A stretch of 37,798 nt of DNA from an uncultured Pelagibacteraceae bacterium (GTDB lineage Bacteria > Pseudomonadota > Alphaproteobacteria > Pelagibacterales > Pelagibacteraceae), in the NCBI GenBank assembly GCA_902582385.1, contig CACHRX010000010.1, forward strand, positions 1 to 37,798, in the 5' to 3' direction. The notes under the pieces are model-generated. The model did no database searches and had not been told where the DNA came from. It was given only the letters and a program-made list of their open reading frames with translations. The position numbers were made by a program, and so were the translations under genes. Each line of letters begins with the position of its first letter. The first letter of the stretch is position 1. Positions 21,394 through 30,199 of the stretch are shown in pieces.

Positions 21394-21892
21394 AAATTTT
21401 TAATATTTTTTTTACAATTATATTTTTTGTAAGATTTTCACAATTAATCTTATACCTAGCTTTTGAATAAACAATAGAACGTTTTTGAATAAGCTCGATT
21501 AGTTCATTTTTTGAGGCTTTAAAAGCCAAGGGTCTTTTTTGACTATTTTTTATTCTATTAGTTAAAGTTTCCACATCCCAATTTAACCAAAAAGAAATGT
21601 GATTATCTAAAATTTCTTTTTTAATTTTTTGATTTAAAAAAGCACCACCACCTAAAGATATCACTGATTTTTGTTTTTTGAGGATTTTAAGAGTTAATAC
21701 TTCCTCTATTTTTCTGAAGTATTTTTCTCCCTTTTTTTCGAAAATTTTTGAAATTTTCATTCCTAATTTTTTTTCTATTTCATTATCAACGTCAATAAAA
21801 TTTCTTTCTAGCTTCTTAGATATAATTAAGCCTATAGAGGACTTGCCAGAACCCATCATTCCTAAAAAAACTAAATTTTCTTTTAATTTCAT
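21380..21892 (-). CDS. aroK: Shikimate kinase
   Basis: Phosphorylates shikimate at O3. The frame extends to an ATG at 21955, but I start at 21892 (MKLKENLVFLG). This places the P-loop GMMGSGKS at residues 11-18 as in other shikimate kinases, gives 170 aa, and removes overlap with the divergent small ORF at 21950. Other motifs are FIDVDNEIEKKLG (shikimate-binding Asp), KGEKYFRKIEE, SLGGGAF and the lid QKRPLAF. It is co-transcribed with aroB (14-base overlap). Confidence 0.93.
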   Translation of the reverse strand: MKLKENLVFLGMMGSGKSSIGLIISKKLERNFIDVDNEIEKKLGMKISKIFEKKGEKYFRKIEEVLTLKILKKQKSVISLGGGAFLNQKIKKEILDNHISFWLNWDVETLTNRIKNSQKRPLAFKASKNELIELIQKRSIVYSKARYKINCENLTKNIIVKKILKIYETH

Positions 21893-21949
21893 AAGTTTCT
21901 TTATTGAAAAAACACAAATATGTCTTAATTTGATTTTATCCAACGTTAT

Positions 21950-22129
21950 ATGCAATTTACTAAAAAAACAAGTTCCAGCCGAAGTGTATTTGGCTTAGTG
22001 ATAAAGTTAGTTGTAGTTATAGCTCTGGTTCTTGGAATAATTTTTCTTCTGAATCAAATAGATTTTCCGGCACCTAAAAAAGAAATAGAAAAAATTATCC
22101 CCAATGAAAATTTTAAGATTGTTAAATAA
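21950..22129 (+). CDS. Small single-pass membrane protein, unrecognised
   Basis: 59-aa ORF starting ATG at 21950 and ending TAA at 22127-22129. A short basic N-terminus (MQFTKKTSSSRS) is followed by one hydrophobic segment, about residues 14-37 (GLVIKLVVVIALVLGIIFLL), and a charged tail with PAPKKEIEKIIP. The positive-inside rule predicts a cytoplasmic N-terminus and a periplasmic tail. It overlaps the start of the next gene by 26 bases, as in coupled pairs, and is divergent from aroK (57-base gap). I do not recognise the family. A partner or anchor for the exported protein encoded next is a reasonable guess. Confidence 0.6.
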   Translation: MQFTKKTSSSRSVFGLVIKLVVVIALVLGIIFLLNQIDFPAPKKEIEKIIPNENFKIVK

Positions 22130-23876
22130 AAAATATTTATCAATTATATTGATTGTTTTTTTTATAGGTTCTTATTCCCAAGCAGAAGATGAGCCTATAG
22201 ATATTTGGAACATAGATAAAAAAAAAATAGAAAAGAAAGATTCTAATAAAACTTCAATTTCTAAAGAAAATAACAATGAAGAAGTTATAAAATCTAGCAT
22301 TTATGATATGCAGTCTCAAAAACAAATTAATGCTGTCAAGGTTGAACCATCATTAAATTCTAAAGAGATTGAGATTATAGGACTTTATGATCCTGAGGAT
22401 TATGGATTAAAAATTGATATGTGGACAAATTCTAACGGAGATCAACTTAAATATTTATTTTCAAATTTAGAAAAATTAAATTTATCAAAAGATGCATCTG
22501 ATTTAATGAATATTGTATTGTTAACTAACTCGTATTATCCAAATATTAACATGAAAGAGGATGAGTTTTTAAAGATAAAATCAAATTGGCTTATCAAGAA
22601 TAATGACCGAGAACTAATTGCAGAATATTTAATTAAAAATCAAATCTTAGATTTAAATCCAAAGCTTACTAAATATTTAATTGATCAATATTTATCAGAG
22701 TCAAATTTGACAGCAGCTTGTGATATTTTTTCTAAAAATACAAAAATAATAACAGATGAATATTTGTCAAAATTTAATTTATATTGCTTAGTGGATAATG
22801 GAAGAAAAGACGAAGCTCAATTAATTTTAGATTTAAAAAAAGAACTTGGATTTAAAGATGAATATTTTGAAAAAAAATTAGATTATTTATTTGAATTTAC
22901 TGATAAACCAGACTTATCTATTTCAGAAAATAGTATTTTAGATTTTCATTTAGCTCATAGAACTAACCCAGATTTTACTTTTGAACCTAAGAAAAATACT
23001 AACAAGTTAATATGGAAATATCTTTCAACTTCGAATTTACTTTATAATATAGATGAAATAGATATTACAGAGTTAGAGAAAATTTCAATTATTGAAAAAG
23101 CCACCAATGACAAAAACTATTCTGAAGAAGATTTGTTTGAATTATACAAAAGATTTCAGTTTAATATTAATCAACTTTTAAATGCAAAAGGATCTCATAA
23201 AATACTGCCTAATTCTGAAGCGCGAGCTTTAATTTATCAAAGAATACTACTAGAGTCAGAAGTTACTACAAAACTTGAATTGATAAAAATTTTAAAGGAC
23301 TCATTTATAAAAGAAAATTTGCCTTATGCTTTTGATGACTATTTAAAAAAATTTTTAGAGGAAATTAGCCCTGATGAAGTTCCATCCAATTTCACCACAT
23401 TTTATTATACTTATCTTAAAAAAGATGAAGAGGTAAATAAAGATATTAAATTTAATAAAGATATATTACATCAATCAAAAATTATAAATTATTTTAATGG
23501 TGATTATGCAAAATCTAAAATAGAGAAAGATTTGAATAATTTTTTAAAAAAGATAAAAAAAGATAAAAAATACTTTATTTCTAAAAAAGATATAATTTTA
23601 ATTGAGTCTATAAAGTCAGATGGAATTGAAGTTTCAAAAAAATATGATGATCTTTATGAAATTGATGAATCTGAAATACCTACTGATATTCAAGTAATGA
23701 TAAATAATAATGAAATAGGCTCTACGGTTTTAAGACTTATAGAGGTAATAGGTGAAGATAAATTAGAGGCTCTTGATGAAGATACATTATATTTTATTAT
23801 TAGTGCACTTAACCAACTAGATATTGACTATATCAGAAATAAGATTTTGTTAAAAGTTCTTCCTTTAAAAGTTTAA
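22104..23876 (+). CDS. Exported protein of unknown function
   Basis: 590-aa protein not recognised. Residues 1-27 look like a Sec signal peptide: basic start MKILRLLNKK, hydrophobic LSIILIVFFIGSYS, and probable cleavage after SQA before EDEP. The mature part is acidic and Lys/Glu/Asp/Leu-rich, with an Asn/Lys/Glu-rich stretch near 40-70 and a conserved-looking IIGLYDPEDYGLKIDMW near 90-107. Many amphipathic helical stretches (residues about 110-590) suggest an alpha-helical repeat fold, but I cannot define repeats by eye. There is no Cys-based lipobox. It lies between the small membrane ORF (26-base overlap) and def (23-base gap), so it is probably periplasmic with an envelope role. Confidence 0.85.
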   Translation: MKILRLLNKKYLSIILIVFFIGSYSQAEDEPIDIWNIDKKKIEKKDSNKTSISKENNNEEVIKSSIYDMQSQKQINAVKVEPSLNSKEIEIIGLYDPEDYGLKIDMWTNSNGDQLKYLFSNLEKLNLSKDASDLMNIVLLTNSYYPNINMKEDEFLKIKSNWLIKNNDRELIAEYLIKNQILDLNPKLTKYLIDQYLSESNLTAACDIFSKNTKIITDEYLSKFNLYCLVDNGRKDEAQLILDLKKELGFKDEYFEKKLDYLFEFTDKPDLSISENSILDFHLAHRTNPDFTFEPKKNTNKLIWKYLSTSNLLYNIDEIDITELEKISIIEKATNDKNYSEEDLFELYKRFQFNINQLLNAKGSHKILPNSEARALIYQRILLESEVTTKLELIKILKDSFIKENLPYAFDDYLKKFLEEISPDEVPSNFTTFYYTYLKKDEEVNKDIKFNKDILHQSKIINYFNGDYAKSKIEKDLNNFLKKIKKDKKYFISKKDIILIESIKSDGIEVSKKYDDLYEIDESEIPTDIQVMINNNEIGSTVLRLIEVIGEDKLEALDEDTLYFIISALNQLDIDYIRNKILLKVLPLKV

Positions 23877-23899
23877 AAATTAGTTTATCTATTATTCTT

Positions 23900-24424
23900 A
23901 TGGGCATTAAAGATATCATTACAGTACCTGATGAAACTTTAAAAAAAATTTCAGAACCTATAGAAAAAGTGGGTGTTAATGAAAAAAAACTTATTAATGA
24001 TTTATTTGATACAATGTATAACTCTAAAGGTATCGGTCTTGCTGCAGTGCAAGTAGGAATACTTAAAAGAATTCTAGTAATTGATGTGTCTACAAAAGAT
24101 GAAAAAAAAAAACCTTTAAGTTTTATTAACCCTATTATTAAAAGATTAAGTGAAGAAACTTCAATTTATGAAGAAGGATGTTTGTCTATTCCAGAAACTT
24201 TTATAGAAATTGAAAGACCAAAAATCTGTGAAGTGGAATATATTGATATAGATGGAAAAAAAAGAAATTTAAAGTGTGATGGTATTTTGTCAACTTGCCT
24301 CCAGCATGAAATTAATCATTTAGATGGAAAATTAATAATTGACCATTTATCTAAACTAAAAAGGGATATAATTATTAAAAAAATTTCTAAAACAAAAAAA
24401 AATCCTGATAGAATATTGGTTTAA
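23900..24424 (+). CDS. def: Peptide deformylase
   Basis: Metalloenzyme removing the formyl group from nascent N-formyl-Met. The 174 aa are typical. The three family motifs are intact: GIGLAAVQVG (44-53; usually AAxQVG), EGCLSIP (92-98) with metal ligand Cys94, and QHEINHLDG with His136, Glu137 and His140. fmt begins two bases after the stop. The two enzymes add and remove the same formyl group and are commonly adjacent. Confidence 0.97.
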   Translation: MGIKDIITVPDETLKKISEPIEKVGVNEKKLINDLFDTMYNSKGIGLAAVQVGILKRILVIDVSTKDEKKKPLSFINPIIKRLSEETSIYEEGCLSIPETFIEIERPKICEVEYIDIDGKKRNLKCDGILSTCLQHEINHLDGKLIIDHLSKLKRDIIIKKISKTKKNPDRILV

Positions 24425-24426
24425 AA

Positions 24427-25359
24427 ATGCCAAAAAAAATTATTTTTATGGGTACACCTCTTTTTGCTGTACCAATCCTGAAGTCTTTATATCAAAATGG
24501 ATACCCTATATCAGTTGTTTATACTCAGCCTCCTCAAAAATCTCATCGAGGTCAGAAAATTAATAAATCATCTATTCAAGGAATTTCAGAAACTTTGAAT
24601 ATAGATTTTAGATCCCCACAAAGTTTGAAAAATAATATTGAAGAATACGAATTTTTAAAAAAAATGGGTGCAGACCTTGCAATTGTCGTTGCTTATGGTC
24701 AAATAATACCTAAAGAATTTTTAAGTTTAACAAAAAAAGGTTTTATCAATATTCATGCCTCTATACTCCCAAAATGGAGAGGTGCAGCGCCTATTCAAAG
24801 ATCAATAATGAATTTAGACGAAGAAACAGGGGTAAGTATAATGAGAATCAATGAGGAATTAGATAGTGGACCAATAAGCAATATATATAAGATAAAACTT
24901 GATAAAAAACTCAATGCAATGGAAGTTTCAGAAAAACTCTCACTCTTAGCAGCAGATAAAATTTTAGATAATATAGACGATATTATGGATGGGAAATCAA
25001 ATTTTACAAACCAAGATCATTCAAAAGCAACTTATGCAAAAAAAATTTTTAAAAATGAGGGACAAATTGACTGGAATGATGATGCTATAAAGATCATAGG
25101 AAAGATTAATGGTTTGTACCCTTCTCCAGGAGCTTTTTTTAATTTTAATGGTAAGAGATATAAAATCTTAAAAGCGGAAATCGCAAATGGTATTGGGAGA
25201 AATGGCGAAGTTATCTCAGATAATCTCGAAATAGCATGTAATAATGAAAAATCTATTAAGATTATTGAAATTCAAAGAGAGGGAAAAAAGGTTCAAAAAA
25301 TTGGAGAGTTTATGCTTGGATCTCAAATAAAAAAAGGTTCTTTAATATCTAATGTTTAG
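24427..25359 (+). CDS. fmt: Methionyl-tRNA formyltransferase
   Basis: Formylates initiator Met-tRNA using 10-formyl-tetrahydrofolate. The 310-aa length is normal. The N-terminal Rossmann domain begins KIIFMGTPLFAVPIL. The catalytic residues Asn108, His110 (INIHASILPKWRGAAPIQR) and Asp146 (INEELDSGPI) are present. The C-terminal tRNA-binding domain has INGLYPSPGAFF and FNGKRYKILKAE. It overlaps truA by eight bases. Confidence 0.97.
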   Translation: MPKKIIFMGTPLFAVPILKSLYQNGYPISVVYTQPPQKSHRGQKINKSSIQGISETLNIDFRSPQSLKNNIEEYEFLKKMGADLAIVVAYGQIIPKEFLSLTKKGFINIHASILPKWRGAAPIQRSIMNLDEETGVSIMRINEELDSGPISNIYKIKLDKKLNAMEVSEKLSLLAADKILDNIDDIMDGKSNFTNQDHSKATYAKKIFKNEGQIDWNDDAIKIIGKINGLYPSPGAFFNFNGKRYKILKAEIANGIGRNGEVISDNLEIACNNEKSIKIIEIQREGKKVQKIGEFMLGSQIKKGSLISNV

Positions 25360-26092
25360 ATATCAAATATTAATCGAATACGTTGGCACTAATTTTAGGG
25401 GTTGGCAAGTCCAAACAAAAGGTAAGACTATACAAGGACTTCTTCAAGAGAATGTTTCAAAACTTTTAAAAGAAAAAATTGTTTTATTTGGAGCTGGGAG
25501 ATTAGACAAAGGAGTTCATGCTATTGAGCAATCTGCTCACTTTGAATGTAAAACAAAAATAATTTATTTAGATAAATTTATAAAATCTTTAAACTATTTC
25601 TTAAATGATAATATGGTGTCAGTACTTAAAATTAAAAGACGTGATAAAAATTTTCATGCAAGATTTTCTGCAAAGATGAGAATATATAAGTATGTTATTA
25701 TAAATCGTGCCAGCAGACCGGTTTTAGATAGAAATAGAGGGTGGCATATTATGAAAAGACTTGATTTAGATATGATGAAAAAAGCATCAAAAAAATTAGT
25801 TGGAACTAATGATTTTTCTACTTTCCGTGCTTCAAGTTGTAGAGCCAAAAGTCCAATTAAAACTATGAAATCTGTTAAAATAAAATCTAAAAATAATAGA
25901 ATAGAAATAGAATTTAAATCTCAATCTTTTTTACAACAGCAAGTTCGTTCAATGGTGGGTTGCTTAAAATATGTTGGAGAAAAAAAATGGACTTTAAAAA
26001 AATTTACTTTAGTAATGAAATCAAAAAAAAGAACTTTGTGTGCACCACCAGCACCATCTGAAGGGTTGTATTTAGCTAGAGTTATTTATTAA
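25352..26092 (+). CDS. truA: tRNA pseudouridine(38-40) synthase
   Basis: Isomerises uridines 38-40 in the anticodon arm of many tRNAs. It is 246 aa, with the start overlapping fmt by eight bases. The N-terminal YVGTNFRGWQVQ is characteristic. The catalytic Asp52 lies in GRLDKGVHA, where most TruA have GRTDAGVHA, so Thr and Ala are replaced by Leu and Lys. The second half shows FHARFSAKMRIYKYVI, GTNDFSTFRAS, FLQQQVRSMVG and the end APPAPSEGLYLARV. It overlaps the convergent SET-domain gene by 21 bases. Confidence 0.95.
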   Translation: MFRYQILIEYVGTNFRGWQVQTKGKTIQGLLQENVSKLLKEKIVLFGAGRLDKGVHAIEQSAHFECKTKIIYLDKFIKSLNYFLNDNMVSVLKIKRRDKNFHARFSAKMRIYKYVIINRASRPVLDRNRGWHIMKRLDLDMMKKASKKLVGTNDFSTFRASSCRAKSPIKTMKSVKIKSKNNRIEIEFKSQSFLQQQVRSMVGCLKYVGEKKWTLKKFTLVMKSKKRTLCAPPAPSEGLYLARVIY

Positions 26093-26563
26093 CTTTTTTT
26101 TATTACTCATAGCAAATTTTTTATTTATTCGCCATCTAGATTCTTCTCTTACAATATAACCACAACAATTTTTTGAGCTACACTTACAAGGAAATTGTTT
26201 ATAGTCCTCATCATATCCAAATCCATAATCACAAGTAAATTCTTCTCCCTTTTTTATATCTCGTATCGCTGTGATCCATACTTTAAGACCTTTACCATTA
26301 TAATCACAATTGTTATCACAACTGTGGTTTACTAGGCCAGCAGTATTCCAAGAAAAATCCCCATCAAGAGTGTACTTTTTATTCAATGTAAATAAGTATA
26401 TAGGTTTTTTATTATCAAACTTTTTTGATTCCTCCACTTCTTTATTTGTAATAATTTTCCCAGAATAATTTATAATTTTCGTACCTTCTTTTATATCTCG
26501 TGTAGCGTAAAGACCTCGTCCTTTGTGATCAATTTTTGATTTTTTTATTTTGTACAATTTCAT
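26072..26563 (-). CDS. SET-domain protein lysine methyltransferase
   Basis: 163-aa protein with a complete SET domain plus post-SET, a fold best known from eukaryotic histone methyltransferases. Visible are KGRGLYATRDIKEGTKI (14-30; SAM site), NHSCDNNC (79-86; pseudoknot NHS), ITAIRDIKKGEEFTCDYGFG (97-116, with the catalytic-region Tyr) and post-SET CKCSSKNC (126-133, CxCx4C), which with Cys82 could bind zinc. It lies 30 bases downstream of the deacetylase-family gene on the same strand, and its end overlaps truA by 21 bases. The substrate is unknown; bacterial SET proteins modify ribosomal or DNA-binding proteins in some species. Lysine methylation is expected because all key motifs are intact. 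Confidence 0.88.
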   Translation of the reverse strand: MKLYKIKKSKIDHKGRGLYATRDIKEGTKIINYSGKIITNKEVEESKKFDNKKPIYLFTLNKKYTLDGDFSWNTAGLVNHSCDNNCDYNGKGLKVWITAIRDIKKGEEFTCDYGFGYDEDYKQFPCKCSSKNCCGYIVREESRWRINKKFAMSNKKKLINNSS

Positions 26564-26593
26564 TTTGGTGATTTACAATGAACTAGGTATTAA

Positions 26594-27517
26594 TCAATTG
26601 AATTCTATAAGTGCATTAACATGTTCATTAGCACTTTCAGCTAAAGCATTTAAATCATATCCACCTTCAAGAATAGAAACAACTTTACCTTTGGTAAACT
26701 TGTTTGTGGCTGCTAATGTTCTTTTGGTAATCTCATAGAAGTCTTTTGAACTTAATTGAAATTGAGCTAATGGATCATCTTTATGGGCATCAAAACCTGC
26801 TGAGAATAAAAGAAAATCAGGTTTATATTCAGTTAATCTTTCTAAAACTCTATCAAACGCATTAAAGTATTGCTCAGAGTTTGTGCCAGCTGGCAATGGT
26901 ATATTTAAAGAATTGTTAAAGTCACCTTTATCTTTTTCCGTTCCTCCTCCAGGATAAAAGGGATATTGATGGGTAGAAATATATAACGAATTTTTATTAT
27001 TACGCATAACATCATAATTTCCATTACCCCAATGTACATCAAAATCTACACAGGCAATTCTTTTATATTTGTATTTACTTACTAGATAGTTAGAAGCCAC
27101 TCCAGCATTTGATATACAGCAAAATCCCATTGCTTTATTTTTTTCTGCATGATGTCCAGGAGGCCTTGCTAAACAAAATGCATTTTTAAATTGATTTCTT
27201 TCTATTCCATCTATAGCTCTTATTGTTGATCCCGCAGCATCAAAAACTGCTTTTTTGCTTTCTGGTGAAATTACTGTATCTCCATCTAAAAACTTAAGAC
27301 CCTTTTGTGGAAAAGAGTTTTTTAAATCATCTATGTAGTCTTTTGAATGAGTCATTGCCAATATATCATCTGGCACATTGTCAGGTTTTTCCCAAATTAA
27401 ATCTTTTCTTACTTTTAATTTTTCCTTAATAGCTACTACTCTTTTTGGTTGTTCAGGATGGCCATCCCCTGTGATGTGTTTTTCATAAGAGTCAGAATTA
27501 ATTATTGCTGTTTTCAT
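26594..27517 (-). CDS. Histone-deacetylase-family (arginase/deacetylase fold) hydrolase
   Basis: 307-aa zinc hydrolase of the HDAC/AcuC/acetylpolyamine amidohydrolase superfamily. Catalytic features are intact: GDGHPEQPKR near the N-terminus, RPPGHHAE with His122/His123, the zinc ligands Asp160 and His162 in DFDVHWGNG plus Asp243 in SAGFDAHKDDPLA, and Tyr287 in LEGGYDL. The pattern resembles the class II HDAC-like group. The substrate could be acetyl-lysine protein, an acetylpolyamine or another acylated amine. The start overlaps dapE by four bases (ATGA), so it is co-translated at the end of the dap operon, and a SET-domain gene follows. Confidence 0.92.
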   Translation of the reverse strand: MKTAIINSDSYEKHITGDGHPEQPKRVVAIKEKLKVRKDLIWEKPDNVPDDILAMTHSKDYIDDLKNSFPQKGLKFLDGDTVISPESKKAVFDAAGSTIRAIDGIERNQFKNAFCLARPPGHHAEKNKAMGFCCISNAGVASNYLVSKYKYKRIACVDFDVHWGNGNYDVMRNNKNSLYISTHQYPFYPGGGTEKDKGDFNNSLNIPLPAGTNSEQYFNAFDRVLERLTEYKPDFLLFSAGFDAHKDDPLAQFQLSSKDFYEITKRTLAATNKFTKGKVVSILEGGYDLNALAESANEHVNALIEFN

Positions 27518-28671
27518 TTAAAATAGTTTTTTAAAATATTTTCATAAATTTTAGTTAAATTTTTTAAATCTTTTAAAGATACTGCCTCATCAACTTTATG
27601 CATAGTTTTTCCAACTAAACCAAATTCCAAACCAGGTGATATAGTTTTTATAAATCGCAAATCTGATGTTCCACCAGTAGTAGATAATCTAGGTTTAATT
27701 TTAGTAATCTTTTCTATAAGATTTTGTATCATAAAAGTTGTTTTGTTTGGTCTTGTTAAAAAAGCTTCACCAGAGACACGGTACTGTATCTTAAATTTAG
27801 ATTTATTTTTTTTGTTAATCTCATAAAAAATTTTATTAAGTCGTTTTTTAATAGAATTTGATGAATGTTTATTATTAAACCTAATATTAAAAGTTGCTTC
27901 TGCAGTAGCAGGAATAACATTATCAGCAGTGTTATTAATATTTATTTTCGTAACCTCTAAGTTTGTAGGTTGAAAATCTTTTGTTCCCTTATCAAATTTA
28001 ATATCTTTTATTTCTTTTAAAATTTGAACAATCGTTGTTGAAGGATTGTTTGCTTTATTAGGATATGCTACATGTCCTTGTAACCCAAATATTGTTAATT
28101 TACCAGTTAAACTGCCTCTACGACCAATTTTAATCATTTCACCTAGTTTATTTGGATTTGTAGGCTCTCCAACTAAACAGAAATTTATTTTTTCTCTCTT
28201 CTTTTTTAAATATTCTACAACTTTTTTCGTACCATTAATTGCGTCTCCCTCTTCATCTCCAGTGATTAATAAACTAATGGATCCGTTAAATTTTTTATTT
28301 TTTGATAAAAAGGCACTTGTTGCAGAAACAAAAGATGCAATCGAACTTTTCATATCATTCGCACCTCTACCAATTAAATGACCTTTTTTTATAATTGGTT
28401 TAAAAGGATTATTTGTCCAATCTTTTATATTACCTGGAGGTACTACATCTAGATGACCTGCAAATAAAAAATTTGGCTCTTTTTTACCTATCCTTGCATA
28501 TAAATTTTTGACAGGTTGCAAATTTTTTTCTTTAAATATTAATACCTTTGTTTTAAAGCCTAATTTTTTTAGTTTTTTTTCTAAAAATTTAATTATGCCT
28601 GCATCAATTGGAGTAATAGATGGAAATTTGATTAGCTCTTTAGCTAACTTTAAATCATTTAAAATTGTCAT
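27514..28671 (-). CDS. dapE: Succinyl-diaminopimelate desuccinylase
   Basis: M20 zinc peptidase-fold enzyme releasing LL-diaminopimelate for lysine and peptidoglycan. The 385 aa fit the family. Metal and catalytic motifs are AGHLDVVPPG (His73, Asp75), GRGANDMKSS (Asp106) and ITGDEEGDA (catalytic Glu140, ligand Glu141), with EPT further on and TGGTSDLRFI near the C-terminus. It follows dapD by four bases, the preceding step in the succinylase pathway. Confidence 0.95.
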   Translation of the reverse strand: MTILNDLKLAKELIKFPSITPIDAGIIKFLEKKLKKLGFKTKVLIFKEKNLQPVKNLYARIGKKEPNFLFAGHLDVVPPGNIKDWTNNPFKPIIKKGHLIGRGANDMKSSIASFVSATSAFLSKNKKFNGSISLLITGDEEGDAINGTKKVVEYLKKKREKINFCLVGEPTNPNKLGEMIKIGRRGSLTGKLTIFGLQGHVAYPNKANNPSTTIVQILKEIKDIKFDKGTKDFQPTNLEVTKININNTADNVIPATAEATFNIRFNNKHSSNSIKKRLNKIFYEINKKNKSKFKIQYRVSGEAFLTRPNKTTFMIQNLIEKITKIKPRLSTTGGTSDLRFIKTISPGLEFGLVGKTMHKVDEAVSLKDLKNLTKIYENILKNYFK

Positions 28672-28675
28672 TATT

Positions 28676-29503
28676 TTATTCTCTTAATAGATCGTTTACT
28701 GATGTTTTTGATCTTGTTTTTTCATCAACTTGCTTAATAATTACCGCACAGTATAATGATGGTTTTGAAGGATCATTTTTATTTGGCAATGAGCCGGGAA
28801 CTACAACAGAATATGGTGGAATTTTACCATAAGATATTTCACCAGTTTTTCTATCGACTATTTTAGTCGATTGCCCAATATACATTCCCATACTTAAAAC
28901 TGATCCCTCACCAATTATTACCCCTTCTACTACCTCAGACATCGCTCCTAAAAAAACATTATCTTCAATTATTGTTGGTAATGCTTGGGCAGGTTCTAGT
29001 ACTCCTCCAACTCCTGAACCTGCAGATATATGACAGTTCTTTCCAATTTGACAACAACTGCCTGCTCTCGCAAAAGTATCAATCATTGTGCCCTCATCTA
29101 TATATGCACCTATGTTCACATAGCAGGGCATTAATACAGCATTTTTTCCAACGAAAGATCCTTTTCTTACAGGAGAATTCGGAACCATTCTAAATCCAGC
29201 TTTCTCGTGATCCTCTTTTGACCATCCAGCAGTTTTTCCTTTCAATAAGTGAGCTTTGTCATACCAACTAGAGTAAGGACCATTTAAATTTTCCATAGGA
29301 TAAATCCTGAAACTTAACATTATTGCTTTTTTTAAATGTTGGTGTGTTATCCATGCTCCATTGATTTTTTCAGCTACCCTAGACTTACCACTATCCAAAT
29401 CGTTAATAACTTGATTTATTGCGTCTTTAAGTGATTGATCTGATTTTTGACTTACTTGATCTTTATTTTCCCAAGCCTCATTAATAATTTTTTCTAAAGA
29501 CAT
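28676..29503 (-). CDS. dapD: Tetrahydrodipicolinate N-succinyltransferase
   Basis: Transfers succinyl from succinyl-CoA to tetrahydrodipicolinate. The 275 aa are family length. The N-terminal domain ends at [20 protein letters not shown]. The left-handed beta-helix follows, with hexapeptide repeats around [39 protein letters not shown] and [40 protein letters not shown] closes the protein. It sits between the HAD gene (three-base gap) and dapE (four-base gap). Confidence 0.97.
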   Translation of the reverse strand: MSLEKIINEAWENKDQVSQKSDQSLKDAINQVINDLDSGKSRVAEKINGAWITHQHLKKAIMLSFRIYPMENLNGPYSSWYDKAHLLKGKTAGWSKEDHEKAGFRMVPNSPVRKGSFVGKNAVLMPCYVNIGAYIDEGTMIDTFARAGSCCQIGKNCHISAGSGVGGVLEPAQALPTIIEDNVFLGAMSEVVEGVIIGEGSVLSMGMYIGQSTKIVDRKTGEISYGKIPPYSVVVPGSLPNKNDPSKPSLYCAVIIKQVDEKTRSKTSVNDLLRE

Positions 29504-29506
29504 AAT

Positions 29507-30199
29507 TTATTTACTTTTTAATAGCCTTATTTCTTTAAGAAATAAAGACAGATTTTCAATTTTATGAGAAATATAATCTTTATCAGAGTCTATTTTTCCA
29601 AAATGTTCATCATTAATTAACCAAACAGTTGCACATCCTCTTTCATAACCTATACTCAGATTTTTTGCGATATCTTCAATATAAATAGTCTCTTTTGGAT
29701 TAATTCGAAATTTTTTGAGCATTAAATCAAAGGTCTTTGCCTCAGGTTTTGGAACATATCCAGCATCTTGAATATCAAAAACTTTTTCTCTTCCAAATAA
29801 ATCATATACACCAAGGTGAGTTAGAATATTTTTAGCATGATCCGCACTTCCATTAGTGAAAATAAATTTTTCCATATCTAATTTTTCAAGTTCACTTCTC
29901 ATAACTTTGTCTTCTTTCATGAATGAAAGATCTATCGAATGAACATAACTTAAGAATTCTTGTGGAGGTATCTTGTGATGTATCATCAAACCATTTAAAC
30001 TTGTATTATATTTATAAAAATAATCTGTTTGTAATTTTTTTGCTGTATTTAAGTCTATTCCTAATTTTTCAGAAATGAATTTTGTCATACGTTTTGATAC
30101 TTGCCCAAATACTTTTTCCAAAGAATAATTATTATGCTTGCCATAACAAACACCATCAAGATCTAAAAGAAGATACTTCATTTCTTTAAAATTCTTCAT
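29507..30199 (-). CDS. HAD-superfamily hydrolase, pyrimidine 5'-nucleotidase-like
   Basis: 230-aa HAD phosphatase. Motif I is LLLDLDGVCYG with nucleophile Asp13 and acid Asp15; motif II is FTNGSADH; motif III Lys lies in KPEAKTFDLML; motif IV is YIEDIAKNL. The helical cap and overall pattern fit the pyrimidine 5'-nucleotidase (Sdt1-like) group, which in Alphaproteobacteria sits between argB and dapD exactly as here. The start overlaps argB by four bases; a later ATG (MKYLLLDLDG) is possible. A nucleotide-monophosphate substrate is inferred from the family. Confidence 0.85.
   Translation of the reverse strand: MKNFKEMKYLLLDLDGVCYGKHNNYSLEKVFGQVSKRMTKFISEKLGIDLNTAKKLQTDYFYKYNTSLNGLMIHHKIPPQEFLSYVHSIDLSFMKEDKVMRSELEKLDMEKFIFTNGSADHAKNILTHLGVYDLFGREKVFDIQDAGYVPKPEAKTFDLMLKKFRINPKETIYIEDIAKNLSIGYERGCATVWLINDEHFGKIDSDKDYISHKIENLSLFLKEIRLLKSK

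Noticed and set aside
21893..21955. Longer aroK start at 21955
   Set aside because: It would add 21 residues not expected before the P-loop and would overlap the start of the divergent small ORF.
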